A program made the translations under genes and the position numbers. The notes beneath the pieces are model-generated. The model worked only from the letters and a program-made list of their open reading frames with translations. It did not search any database and had not been told where the DNA came from. From Paramyrothecium sp. XJ0827 (taxonomy: Eukaryota > Ascomycota > Sordariomycetes > Hypocreales > Stachybotryaceae): DNA of 64,000 nt. The DNA lies in contig JAJFPB010000002.1 in NCBI GenBank assembly GCA_020881915.1, positions 2,666,001-2,730,000 on the forward strand, in the 5' to 3' direction. Positions 9,056 through 24,095 of the stretch are shown here, piece after piece. Numbering within the stretch: the first letter of the stretch is position 1; each line of letters starts with the position of its first letter.

Positions 9056-11873
9056 TTACTCAATCTCTTCGATCCTTGGCCGTGGTCGGCCGGACCTGTC
9101 AGCAGCAAGCCCAGACTCTGGATTGACATGCAATCCTGCTAGTACCGTCGGCGGCAGGTTGCCCTGGTCACCCGTCTGCGGAAGCAGGGATGTCATTTGC
9201 CAGTTCTCCAGGCTCTCAACCACGTCTTTGGCGTGTTGCTGTACCAGGCCATCATTGTCTGTTGCTGCAATGTACTGCAGAGTTCGCAGAATATCTTGTC
9301 GACTCGATTCCGTGAGTCCGAAACCCAGCGATCGCCTGGCTTGCCTCGCTTCGTCCAAGGCCTTGACAAACCCAAGAATAACCAAAATAGCGGCGCGCCT
9401 GAGTATGCCCTTTTCTAGTTCAGGCTCTAATGCTAGAACATTGGCACACAAGTCCACGCCTGCAGACACCAATGTTGGTCCGATTCCGCCAATATTAACC
9501 TCCAACGCTCTTCCAAAGATTGATAGCGCGGACGTCCGCATTCGGATATCCTCCGCACCCCTGGCACTTTCCCATCCTCGAATGATCTGAGCCAGTATAT
9601 CATTTTTCTCTTTCTCGTCCTCATCCATGTCCACGTCGTCGTCATCCTCTGGCACAGCATCTCCCGCCCCGGCCCTTTGAGTTCGCTCATCTCTTGCTCT
9701 GCGAAGCCTCTCCTCTCTTGCTTGTCTAGCAAATGTATTGGGACGATGGCCTCGCCTCCCAGCGATGGAGAGCAAGGTCTCGCTGACCTCTTGTGCCACG
9801 TCCCCACTAAAAGTCGCACCAAGCCGTTCGATCACCTGAAGTAGAGCTTCGCCGAACCTCAAGCGAATATCCGTGGATGACTTCTCCTGAGCGTCCAAGT
9901 ACCGGTCTAGGATTTCCCGGACGGTCGACTTTGGGTGTTTGTTAGCCAGCTGTGTGAAAATCTTGATGACCCTGAGGTTGATGAAATCCTCACTCTCGCT
10001 AAGAAGCGTAGACAGCAGAACGTTAATGGCAGGAATGTCCAAAACTGCACTCTCGGCAAGAATGAGATTCGACAATAGATTCAGTCCTTCGGAAACAACG
10101 GGCGGCGGGTTGTCGATGGTTCCCGTAATGTATTCCATAGCAAGGTTGTAAGTCCGACGATCCTCAATTTGCTGTCTGTTGACCACGGATGCGTGGTCTT
10201 CTGGCTGGTCAAATTCATCCCGATATTTGAGCAACATAGCAAGGTTCCTAGCTGTGAGCGATACTTCGCCCCGGTCCTCTTTTTCGAGACCCCCCAGAGC
10301 TGTTTTGATGATCTCCAAGTTCTCTGGCACAATATCTGACTTTTGGAACTCCGGAGCAGTGATGACAAGGTTGAGCAGGCTAAGAACCACAGCCACAATA
10401 TCACTCTCCAACCTCGAGTTTCTGTCTGCCTTGAGCACTTGACATATGAGATCAAGAAGCTGGTCAAACTGAGCCACGAGCTTCTCTGGAACTTTCTCCA
10501 TTAGTTTTTGCAGGAATGTCATTGTGGCAAGCTCCTGCTCTGCTGACTTTGGGCTCTTGGGATCCGTGTCGGTCGAGGGTAGCACGATATCGACCTTGAC
10601 CTGGTCGCCAACTGAGCGTATCCATTCCTGGAGTAATTGTAGGAATATTGAAGAAACTTTTTCCTTTGAGCATGCGGACCCTACAATTTCTACTAAAATC
10701 GTAGCCTTGTAGTTGATCGCTCCCCAGTCTAGCTGTGGTGCATCGGCAGTTCTGCCTCCTCGCGGTGTTACAACTTCAATCTCACCCTCTTCGGTCAACC
10801 GATATCTCCAAAAACGACCAGCGGTCTCATCAGGGCCGTTATACAGCAAATTGTTGACCAACGGCATGATAGTTTTAACCTCACCGAACAATCGCAGGTA
10901 TGTCTTGAGAAGGTCGCGAGCCACACGGCAAAAGCGTTGCTTAGCGCTATTAGAGGCGTCCACCCAAGAGGTAAGGGTCCAAAGTTGCAGAAGAACCGGC
11001 CTGAGTAGACGTCCACATAGTCCATATGACGGGTTAGAGGTGATCAACGTACGTAACCTCAGCAAGGACTGCTCCAGGCGTCTCCCAGAAATGAGAATGG
11101 GATCGTGGTTCAGGTCGATAACTTCGTCTTGGTCTAGACCGACATCATCATCCCGCATGAGGGACGGATTGACACTGTCAAGAAGTGGCTGGGCGAAGGC
11201 GTTCCATCCAGCGGATCCTGTCCAATTGTTCAGCTCACACTGGCACCATGCTGTGCAAATCTCTGCTTACCTGGGGCACCAAATTGCTTTTTCCCCAAGA
11301 TGCCAGACCCGATGATTTGTGCGGCTGGTTTGGCCAAGTCTTTCCCAGCGCATCCATCCATAAGGTAGATTAATTGTTCGGCTATGCCGTCAAACCATGC
11401 ATCAGGCGTCATGGAAGACGGCACGGATGATAACAGCTTGGCAGCGATTGCGACTGCTTCGTGGGTGATGCTTGCACCATCTTTCTGGGGCCCTTGCATG
11501 CCGATATTACTGTTGCTACTTGGGTGAACGGAGAAGACAAACTCCATTGTGCTGCGTACGCCGTCTGGTCGCAATGGAAGCCGAGTCAGAGTCTCCATAA
11601 GCTGTTTTGTTAGCCATTCTGGGAGGCCGTCCGGTTTGACCAAAGCATTCAAAGTTGAGAGAAGGGTCCATGTTGTAGTTCTGAAGGATGGTCAGAGTTG
11701 AGCGAGGGCGTGCTTGACCCATGAACCAACCTTTCGATGAGGGAATTATATTCCCACAACCCAACGTCGCGCGAAGCTGCAGTAGCTGAGGGGTCAAAAG
11801 CCTTCTTCCCGGCGTCTACAATGGCTCTGATGGTGGATGTCTCGGATGTCTGGGAGGCCGAATGTGCCGCCAT
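9056..11873 (-). CDS. RTP1: RTP1/TANGO6-like HEAT-repeat protein for RNA polymerase II nuclear import
   Basis: Three exons, 11873..11731, 11680..11271 and 11217..9056, give 904 aa. The introns are 50 nt (GTTGGT...TTCAG) and 53 nt (GTAAGC...GACAG), and all junctions keep frame. The protein is almost entirely helical-repeat in character. Around residues 540-665, a PPVVSEGLNLLSNLI stretch followed by an SEDFINLRVIKIFTQLA stretch resembles the RTP1_C1 domain (PF10363). A strongly acidic linker (EDDDDVDMDEDE) sits near 704-716. LRRAAILVILGFVKAL near 789-804 resembles RTP1_C2 (PF10304). Yeast Rtp1 is reported to help RNA polymerase II assembly and nuclear import; animal TANGO6 is related. The role here is transferred from family. 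The next upstream gene is 2.6 kb away and divergent. Confidence 0.85.
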
Positions 11874-14493
11874 GATGTTACGAGGCGACTGGCATTAGAT
11901 GCTGCGCGGTGGAGGGATTTGGCAGACCTGCAGTAAAACAAGAGGCGATTACCGACTGTGATCAAGAGGCAACATGTTCAGCTATATACTACCCACTGAT
12001 GGGCATTGGCTTGTAATGACCGGTGAAGTATAGTGCCAATGTGACCTCGGCACTGTATCTGTAGATGGTTCCAGCAGCACAGAGCCGTGTCACGTGGGAG
12101 CGCGTCGTAGCGGGTAAAAACCGCCCCACCCGGCGCGTCTGCTTCGCCCTTCTTCTTCTGCTTCTTCTGCTTCTTCTCCAGCAAACACCATCCGTGATGG
12201 GCTACGAAAGGCAACTTCAATTTCTTTGCTCGAGATACGCATCAAGCTGATTAGTCTACTCACTTGCTGAGTCGAGACGCCCTGTCGATCCCTATCGCTG
12301 AAGTATGAGCTCCTTCGTTGCTCTAGTACAGCAACACTATGAGCTCTCGCTCGCACGACGCCTTCCCCACAGTTCTCCGAAGCTCGTTTTCCGTGAGGAA
12401 TGTCTCCAAGACCCCTCACTCAATGGTTGGTGGTCTGCTGTGTGTCGTTTCCGGGCCCTGTATCAGGAAATGTACCGGAAACCGCATGAGGTGTCATGGT
12501 GGACCTTTACCGTTGGTCACACAATGGTCCCGCTGAGCTGAGGGAACAAGCTTCGGAACTTAACCCTAAGAAGATATCTGGCTCAAGCCTTGCGTTTCGC
12601 TGCTCGCTCTACCTTTTACATCACTTAGGATCACCCAGACGCTGCTTTGCCCGCTGAAGAAGCGGGGCGGTGGATGGGTTGATTGACCGGAAGAGAGGGC
12701 ATTCCAGTCACTTTCAGTGCGTGAGAGGAAGGATTCCATGAGTATTTTGGTAAGAACCTCTGGCCTGAGGTCACTCGTCGGGCCATTCCGCTGGAACCTG
12801 GGCACATGGTCGCCAATAGGTCGTCTCGGTTTGGTGACGTCTCGAGGAGCTGGCAAGCTGCTGGGAAGCTTTGCGTGAACAACGCCGCAGTTGACCTGCG
12901 TGGTTAGGCAGGGAAGCTAGGAAGTTGAGCACATGAATGGCCACACACAGTCTGATCATGCGTTTCCTTCTACGCCCAAGATGTCGCCTTGCCGGAAACC
13001 GGTCCAAGCTCGCTTGGCGGCGCAAGGATTCTTGGGAATCATGCAGAAACGTCTATCGACCCCTTTGCCTTCCTGACAGCTCTCGGTCCTTCTAGGCTTT
13101 CCTACTACCTAAGCATTGTTGCAGGCTTCCTGTCAGCACCCCGCCAGTTACTCGAGCTCAGTCGCCTCCAGACCATACCCCAGCTGAACAGCTACTGGTA
13201 TGTGATGAATTTTGCATCTGACCTGACCAGGCGCATTAACTTCATCCTCGCTGGCTTGTCCACCGTTGGATGGGAGCACCAGTCTCTCGATGTGGACCTT
13301 GATCCCATCGATTCCTTCGTTCTTTTCGGAAGAAAAGATTCGGAACGACAGCGCGGGTTTTATGGATGTCTTTTGTCCGCGCGGAATGCCCTCCTCAAAG
13401 TCTCTTCCGAGAGATACGGGAGAGGAAAATAAAAACCAGTCCCAGTTGGCAGTGCATTTCAAACAGAAGGAACTTGGTCTTCGGCGTTGGTGATTCCGAC
13501 ATGTGCAATCTCTCGGGCTATTCAATTAGGTCGAATTGATGACGGCTTAGAATGCGGAATGACTTCAATGCAATCTGTTTCCTTGACTCTTCAAGTCTTT
13601 GTTCACAGCAGTGCTGGGACCCATCTCGAGTTGGAGTCAAAGTTTCGTACTTGTCTGGCACTGCGGTGAGCATTGGTGCGATCTGTCGAGGTTTGGATAA
13701 TGCACTCTTTCGTTTGGATCAAGGACAAGCCCAACGGAGCGGCAGTCCTGGTTGTCCTTGCGCCAGCAATGGCGGGAGGACAACCCCCCAGCTGTTGAGG
13801 GGATAAGTCTTCCACCTTAATGCTTCTGGTCCTGGCTTACTAACATGAAATGCAGGTTCCATAAGTACTCACATAGTTTCGTTTTGCCATAAGTGGTAAT
13901 GGAGTTAGGCGAACTGTTAGCTGACTGTAACTTTATTGCAGAAGTTCCATCGCATTTCCTTGACTGGAAGAGGAGGCCCTACACTACGTCATGACATCAT
14001 AATTTCTATGCTACCATCCACCACTCAGCATCGAACCGTCTGCTGACGACAATATCGAAACAGGAATTTTCATTTCAAACCATAGGTAGTGCCTAAGGCG
14101 TAAGAATTGTCCGATTCTTGTTTTCGATTAAATTAAATTGACCCCTATGCACACCACAACAATGGCCAAGACTGCTCGAGCAAACCAAGCTTTTCTAGTG
14201 TCGGTTATCACGGCTTCGTAGATCCTTGATCTAATTGTCGCCCGACGTGCGCCAATCAGCATCCTGAGAAATCACACAGGGCTCTGCAGGCGCGACCAAC
14301 CCTGCCTATTTCGGTAAATCTGATGTCACAAATGCAAGGAACAGGAAGCAGCTGGCGTCCGCAAGTCATTAGCTTCCTCGAATCCAACTCGTCATGTTCC
14401 CCATGTCCATAAATACACCATGTTGCCCTCGTCGTTGTGATCAACGTGCTGATCATTTGCGTTCTCGTTGATGCTTCTCACTTCCTCCCAATC
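11874..14493. other. Divergent intergenic region of about 2.6 kb
   Basis: Lies between the RTP1-like gene (-) and the APP1-like gene (+). A (CTTCTTCTG)n pyrimidine tract is at about 12149-12177. An open frame at about 12989-13432 (+) has protein-like composition but starts at TTG and has no clear upstream exon. A 78-codon ATG frame at 12305-12541 (+) is also unsupported. Nothing here is called as a gene. Confidence 0.5.
14409..14415 (+). promoter_or_regulatory. Possible TATA-like element of the APP1-like gene
   Basis: ATAAATA lies 79 bases before the ATG at 14494. Its position fits a core promoter, but the match is weak. Confidence 0.3.
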
Positions 14494-16175
14494 ATGGCTT
14501 ACATCAAGGCATTGATGGTCCTCGGGGCAGCAGCCGTGTACGCTGCCCCAGCCCCAGCCCCCATCCCCCAACCGACCGTGTATGCTGCAGCCGCTGTACC
14601 AGCCTCGAAACCTACGGAGTCTCCCGAGCTTGTCCGGAGAGATTTTCTCGATGACGTTGGTAGCTTCGTAGAGAGCTTGGCAGGTGATGTAGCAAGCGAG
14701 GTTACATCTTTTGTAAACTCGGGCATCTTGGATTTCCCAAGCGGCTTCCCTGCTGGCACCGCTGTCCAGAGCTCTCTTGGCATCTCAGACGGCGATCTCG
14801 ATGCACAACCTACACAGGTCCTCAACCTGCCGTAAGTAGCTTCGTGATTGCTTCCTAACTATCAAGAGCAACTTGACTGACAGAAGCTTGCTAGCGCATA
14901 TGGCAACTGGACCGATGCCGGATGGAATGTTAGGGTTCACGGGAATGTCTACAAGATTCCTGACATTGATCAGGACAGAATTGACGACCTAGCAAACCTT
15001 TTCTTGATCGACACCGACATCGAAGATTTGGATGAGAGCCAAAAAGCCCAAGCACGAAACGTCACAAGATCCATTTTCGTGGTGCAGCAAGATGACCGTA
15101 ATGTAACCATCAATTTTGTCCGAGACGTCGATGTCAACCCAGACGAGAGCGGTGGAGCTATTGATGCAGTAAGTTGGTTACATTTTTCGTATTTTGTGCC
15201 TAGCCGGACCTTATGCAACATGCTAATGAACTTTTGTAGGAGGGCGGTGCCCAAAACGTCACAATGCCTTACCAAACCACCCGTGAAGGCGACTTCGATG
15301 CCTTCATTACGCTACGCAACACGACGGGCCCGAATGGCGGTCACTTACGACCCGGCAACCAGACGTCGCAAATTCAGACATTGAATATGTATGCGCAAGG
15401 CACAAATACTGGCAATGCAACGGCATACCTCGTGCCAACCGAGGGCATCACTATTCTGTCTGACATTGACGACATCCTTCGAGTCACCAAAATCTATGAT
15501 CCCAAGGAGGGCTTGTTAAACACGTTCGCTCGGCCATTTACTCCGTGGATGAACATGCCGCAGATTTATGCGAACTGGTCGTCTTCGATCCAGGATCTTC
15601 ACTTCCACTACCTGACCACAACACCCGAGCAAATCACCCGCAACTACATGGATTTTATCTACAACACATACCCTCTGGGCTCCTTTGATACACGCCCTCT
15701 CAATTTTTCCGACACCTCCGCAACATTGTCTATTCGTCGATCCCTCCTTGATAAGATCCTCCAAACATTTCCTCAGAGACGTTTCATACTGGTTGGCGAC
15801 ACCACCAACTCGGATGTAATGAAGGCATACCCGGAGCTATACCATGCTCATGCAGAGCAAATTCTATGCATCCTACTGCGCAATACTACGTCGACCGATT
15901 CAAGCGACAGGTTCCCATACGACACATCCGGGTTTGAGGGCATCCCTCAGCAGAACTACATGTTCTTCAATGTACCAGACGATCTCAGAGACCTTGACAT
16001 TGCCAACGGCCAATGCGTGAACGCCACCATTCGGCAGAACGTTACCTTTGACTACCAAGGACTGCCTTTCGGGCTCGGTGGGGATGATGAGGGCGCGGCA
16101 GGCAGCATGTCACCGCCCAAGTTTTTGGCAGCCCTGGTCGGCTTTGCTACGGTGATCTTGGGTGTCGCATGGTGA
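14494..16175 (+). CDS. Secreted APP1-domain (DUF2183) phosphatidate-phosphatase-like protein, likely GPI-anchored
   Basis: Exons 14494..14831, 14895..15168 and 15240..16175 give 515 aa. The introns are 63 nt (GTAAGT...GCTAG) and 71 nt (GTAAGT...TGTAG). An N-terminal signal peptide (MAYIKALMVLGAAAVYA) is followed by a Pro/Ala-rich stretch. The catalytic region begins with ILSDIDDILRVT; Asp279, Asp281 and Asp282 match the DIDD of the HAD-like App1 phosphatidate phosphatase family (PF09949), although the usual Thr after it is Ile. TRPLNFSDTSAT, a helix, and then FPQRRFILVGDTTNSDVMKAYPEL match later HAD motifs. There are many NxT/NxS sequons. A C-terminal hydrophobic tail (KFLAALVGFATVILGVAW) after a Gly/Ser region suggests GPI anchoring. 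Yeast App1 is cytosolic, so an extracellular version would act on other lipids or be non-enzymatic. That is inference. Confidence 0.85.
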
Positions 16176-18447
16176 ACACAGTGCATTGGCGTCTCTGCCA
16201 ATTCTTGTGGGGGTTGTAATTGTAATGTTCGGGGTCCGTCTTGGCCTTCGCGTTTACTGCGCTCACGCGAATGTGAGGTTCTAGATATCGAGGAGCAGCG
16301 AAGTCAAAAGTATACCATTTGTCGCACCTGTGTTGCGTAGGATTCTGCTCGATCCAAGTAGAAGCCGCAAGTTGCAATCGTAACGTCTTAACGGCTCTCA
16401 ATACTCGCTCCTAACGACTTGCGCATAAACAACACTTGGCTTGGAAATGGCGGGCAAAGAATGGAGCCCGAACCAGCCACAAGGGGTCCGTCCCATCGAT
16501 GCAAGCGGCGCGAGTCCCTAAAGGACGAAACCCTTTCCGCTTTCTGTTACGACCCTGGACGTAACGCTGGCGGAACCGACACGGCACGATGCAGCCACAC
16601 CAGCTACGCTTACATTGAGCCGCCGCCATTGGCACCGGCTTCGCCCAATTAGACGCCAAGCTGGCATGGGGTGGAGTTGGGAATTGCGCTGGGGACAAGA
16701 CAGGAAAGACGAAGCACAAGGGCATGAGCATTGGCAAGGGTTGCACACGTGGCATGGTTTCAAAGTTCCTGGTTGATGGGTTGGACAGGCAAAATCAGCG
16801 TGGGAGGACCAAGGACGGTTGAACAAAAGTTCTGCTGTCATTCGGCGCCTCATGATATCACCTCCACCCGTCACCTCTCCTGCGGAACTATGTACTCGAC
16901 GGTCGTGCATTTGCGGATCCTTACCTATTCTTGGAATGCTTCGATTCTGGTCCAAACAAAGCATGCATGGCACAGGTCTAGGCCAGGCGTCGTACGTAAT
17001 GTCACAAGGCAAGGCAAGGTCGCACACCAGGCAATGCACTGCTACAGCATGGATCCATGCTGCATCGACTACTGCCGACTTGTTGTGCATTTCCTGTCTG
17101 TTGTTTGGTGTCTGCAAACCTGGTGCTGCAGAGGCTGGGAAGGTTACCAAAAATGACTGGTCACTGCCGGGGGACCGGCGTGGGGTTTCCCTCCACGGCC
17201 GTGTGCCGCCAGCCCCAGCCTCCGCTCTGCACTTCATCGCGTCCACAATGATGCCCCTTTCCTCGCTGTGCCACGCACTGCCCAGTGCGCCTACAGTCTG
17301 TCACGGCTCTGAAGCATATTCATAAGCTTCAGGTCTGTCCTCTTCCGCCGCCAGATGCATCCCACGCTCGGCCGACGTTCAAGGATGTGCTCCTTCTTTG
17401 CCTTATCGAGACGCCAGCTCAGGCTGGGTCTCGTCCGGGCTGCAGGCTAGCACCGATCGTTGCCCAGCGTCGCCGTTGAAGGCGTCACGGAATGATGACT
17501 GGCTTTGTTGGTTGCTACGCTGACTTCCGCAGCTCCGTCCCACAGTCATGTGAGGGATTCGAGTGATGCGGCATGCGATCCTGCACATATCCCTGTTCGT
17601 CCCAGTCTCTCTCTGCCCGGGCACAGTCAACCAAAGCGGACCAGGAACGTACGATCCTGCTGCCAAACTGGATAAGTGGACATAAGTACAACCCCTTATT
17701 ATTATTAGCCTACGTCCATATCGACACGAGCAGCCTACTTCCTGTGTATTGGTTTCCGGATGTGGCAACCCCGTCCACAATGTTGGGCGGCAACCCCTGT
17801 CTGCTCATCCCAAACGGTGCTGTGGGCCGTCAACCTTTCACAAGTAGACTTGGCGGAGACTTCCAATCCGAGGATTCTCAGGATTTCAAGCAACAGACAC
17901 TCGAGATTATTGATCAGAACGACACACTATGGACAAATTTAATGGCAAAGACCCCTTTGTTGGAACCTATATGCCTCACGCCGCGCGAAGACAACAATCA
18001 TTTCAATTCCAAGGTCGGGATTCATTTACTGAAGCAGGACAATCTTAAGAAAACAATATATCCACATCGCACATTGAAGACAGCTCATTACGACCTTAAG
18101 AGAATAAACGACACGGCTTGAACAAAAAAAATCAAAGAAGAAGGAAAAAACCTCCCTGGGGCCCACAAAGTTGCTAATCTGCCACTCAACGCACCGCGGC
18201 CTTGTAGCTTAAAAACCAACCTGCATTCTTGGCTCTTCCTACCCACTCTTGACCTGCATTACGGATAGCCTGCACAACTCCCTCTCATTCAACCTCGGCC
18301 CATGCAAGTTCGATGACTTGACAGATCCACGCTGCATACGTGCACAAGAGGCACCCGAGTCCGGGGGAACCGATTAGTGACATCGTCATCAGGGGAAGAG
18401 AGATGGACGAAGACTCTGGGTCTCCCCATGGCCTCTTGTGATATCTC
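16176..18447. other. Intergenic region of about 2.3 kb, no gene seen
   Basis: Lies between the 3' end of the APP1-like gene and the stop of the small minus-strand gene. Open frames on both strands lack recognisable domains. An A-rich stretch is at 18121-18150. The longest plus-strand frame (about 17573-18121) looks like chance. Confidence 0.5.
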
Positions 18448-18839
18448 TCAAAGACCAGTGGCCGTAAGCCCCGCCGTGACTGGCATCCCGCTCGTGACGG
18501 GCAGCACCGGAGGTGGCCGGTCCAACTTATCCCGAAGCGTCCACCCGTCCCCAGGCTCAATCGGTGCAACGAGCTCCATAAGCGCGTACTGTAGCACTCC
18601 ATTTCGAACAAGGGGCACTACGATGTCACGAGCCATCACCGGGGTTGATGCCGTATTCTGCTCGGTTTCTCTTCCTTCGGCCTGGTACAGGCGTCAGCCT
18701 TGGCCCAGAGGGACACTTGATTTGCTGCGCTTACCAGACATGTTGCGCATGGCGCATTGTTAACCCATACCCAATTTGGGCAGTTGTGTGAATAAAAGTA
18801 TTTGCAGCGATACTTGTAGAACCCACCGCTTGAGCTCAT
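18448..18839 (-). CDS. Small conserved-looking Cys-containing protein, 112 aa
   Basis: Two exons, 18839..18735 (35 codons) and 18681..18448 (77 codons plus TGA), are separated by a 53-nt intron with a GTAAGC donor and a TACCAG acceptor, phase 0. Neither half is impressive alone; together they give one coherent protein. It starts MSSSGGFYKYRCKYFYSHNC. Cys at residues 12, 20, 31 and 34 give a CX7CX10CX2C layout, with Trp/Tyr/Phe-rich sequence between (NWVWVNN), which could bind zinc. The C-terminal half contains MARDIVVPLVRNG, LQYALMELVAP and GWTLRDKL, then a low-complexity tail. I have an impression of related small uncharacterised proteins in other ascomycetes but cannot verify it. There is no signal peptide or membrane segment. 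It sits alone in a block of more than 5 kb without other genes. Confidence 0.6.
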
Positions 18840-21662
18840 TGTGCTTCCCCTCACTCTGGCAAATGTCTCGGCAAGAGAGACGAGGCAGAAAGGCGCACAC
18901 TTGACAGGTTGTTTGTTGTGTTGCTGAGACTAGGCTACCCGCTGGCAGCAAGCGCTTCTGGGGTTGCACTTGGTTGGACGGACAGAGAGAGAAAGAGACC
19001 GTACACGACTCTCTCTCCGAGTTCGACTTATGATGGCCTAGGAGCTGACCAAATGGAAGAACCCTAAGCAGAAGCACGATGTTCAATGATACGAACGTGG
19101 AAGAAGCATGGTTCAAGGCTGCGCCGTTGGCTTCTTACATACTCTCAATCGCCGCGAGTACCACCAGCATAACAGTCCCACAAGCCAATCCATACTGCAA
19201 CCACTCGAAAAAGCCGGTACTCCAACTGGCATCACGTACAGTATGATTTCTCCAAGGCGAGTGTGAAATGTGTGGGGCATCGAGTTCGGACCTTCACACC
19301 CACTCCCACGTAACTGAGCACCCTTGTCTTCTGCATGCTACTCACGACCAACGCCGCCCTATCAGATGGCCAAGTATAGCTGAGAGAGCATTCCCTCGCC
19401 GATGGAGGAGGCGTCGCGGTAACCCTGGATTTCCGCTTGCGGTTGATCGCGGCTGACGCTTGCTTCTCTGCGTGCCGACACATGCCAATCCGCTGGAGCA
19501 ACATGATGACACCCAAAGGGGGGGGGATAGTGATACATCGCGCCAACGCCGGTTGGCTCCCGTGTCCCCCCTCTGGATACACGCACATAAGCGACCGTTC
19601 GAGTGTTGCTTTAAATGATCCACGATACGGCCAACCATGCCGCGCCGAGCGCCAGCGCTAGTAAGCGAGAGGGCGCAGGATCGGTAAACGGACCCCAATC
19701 TTTGACGTCGCATTATAGACTCTTGAGGCTCAATCCAACGAGACGCGGGCTCCGCAGAGTCAGGAATAGGATCGACGGGTCTTCGACGATTGTCTACTAG
19801 GCTGCAGAGTAGCACGTCAGCCGTTGCTGAGGTCCCAGCTGTGCCCTACAAGATACGACGTGGATGCGCCTCCCTGCATCGATTGTGCTGAAATCGTCTA
19901 CCCTCTGTATGGTGGGATTCATCGTTGAGTGCATAGCGCATGCTGGCGCCGTGCGAAGATGATCGTGGTATGAGTAATGTCGGCAGCTGCAATCGGGGCC
20001 TAGGGTCCCTCAGCCAGGATTCTCGCGGACCTCGAATCAGAGGACTACAAGGCCACTACATGGCTAATGAGCGAGCAGCATGGAGCTCTCAAGGCTCCGT
20101 TGGTGAAACCGCTGCATGAAGTGGCAGGGATTCGTCATGTCGCTCGGCGCATTTGCCAGCACCACATTCCACTGGGATCTGGAGTGATGCTACCTCGCGC
20201 CGCCTATGAAACGCTTTGCAGTGTCTGCAAATACGTCTTGTCCTAGTGCGGAGCAAGAGGACAACTATAGAGCTCGAGATATTTACCTGTAGGCTGTGAG
20301 ACCCTGACTGGCCGCCATCTCATCCTCCCTGTCTTCTTTTGTGCTACCTTGGACGATAATAGCCTTCCTGTTTCTGTCAGTGGACAAGGGACACCATGAC
20401 GGCCAAGCCGGATGCCGCTGGTGATCTCATCGAGTCCCTGTGTGGGACCACTCCCTAGAAGATCAGGTGCCGATATCAGTGGCTAGCTGGGTGCCGCTCC
20501 TGCGGCCGCCAACAGCTAGGAGCTGTCAATGCGGGCACTTGGCTCGGTTCCATGCTGGCGGGCTGCGGGTAGGGTTGTCATGGCACATATTCCCGGTTGC
20601 TGGGGCATCTTGGCCAGGCTCCAGTACCTAGAACCCGAGTGGGTGTCACACACAAGGGACCGGCATGACGTCTCGAGAGCTTGCAGCAGAGATCATTTGT
20701 AGAATGATTTGACGAGCAAGCACCTACATATGATTAGCTGGAGGACAGGCTATCATTCTCCAGCCTGTGGACACCCTCGGGTGTACTTACTCAGTATCTT
20801 CCGAAACACGGCGCACACTGCATTGATAGATGATCCTTACGCGGAGATGCCTTCTTCCAGACGTCGATTTGGCTCCGCAAACCACTCTGGTTCTTCTCGC
20901 ATTCCTGTTCATCAGTGATCCATTCCCGGGGCAGCAATGCATTTCTAAGCATTGTCCCGAGAAGTTGGTTACCGCGTCGCGTCCCGCTCGCAAGTGCACC
21001 TAATCATCCGACATTTTTTGGCTGCTCCACCGCCGAAGGTGCCTTCTTTGGAACACAGCCGACACCTCGTGACAGTTCTCCGTATGGCAGTCGTAGAGAA
21101 TTCGCCGTGGTACGCGTAAGCAAAGGGCATCGGTGGGGGAGGATAACCTTTGCCTCTCTCAAACCGGCGGGAAGGCGCGCCGCCTTAGAGCTTTCGGGAA
21201 CTTGGGATACCAGGGGGGCGGGGGGGGGAGGATGGGATTCCGAACCGTCTCGCTTTCTCCCACCGGTCGGGATGGCCTCCGTCTTTCCGTATTCATAATC
21301 ATGATGCCCCATTGGTAAGGCCATGGATGCTTTTGCTGAGCATTGGATGTATCTGAGACTGCTTGAGGGAACGGCAACTCGGATGACGAAACTTGAGCAC
21401 TGGCGAGGATGCGATGGTGTTTATGAATCAGCATGGCTTTGTCTATTGATTTGGGTTAAAACTTGCACAATCCTTTACTCCCACCAAGACCAAATATTTA
21501 CGATACACCTTCCTCAGCTGCTGCCCGTGAGGCCATATCTAGAGAATGACCACCGTGATTGGCGTGTATGCCCATGCTTGAGAAGCCATACCACCAGAAG
21601 ATGGCCTCGAGGAATAAAGGCTCTTTTTCTTTTTCTTTTCGGCCTCCCCTGTGTTGGGGAAA
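18840..21662. other. Gene-poor region of about 2.8 kb
   Basis: Holds the presumed promoter of the small minus-strand gene at its left edge and the 3' flank of PRP43 at its right. G-runs occur at about 19519-19527 and 21209-21231. No frame shows a domain or a convincing exon pair. Confidence 0.5.

Positions 21663-24095
<2,433 letters not shown>

Noticed and set aside
12305..12541. 78-codon ATG frame with some protein-like character
   Set aside because: Short, no domain, and not supported by splice signals or context.
12989..13432. Protein-like plus-strand frame of about 147 codons
   Set aside because: It begins at TTG, no upstream exon or good splice acceptor could be placed with confidence, and no family is recognised. 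RNA data would decide.
17573..18121. 183-codon plus-strand frame in the intergenic block
   Set aside because: No domain, irregular composition and no promoter-like start; likely chance.
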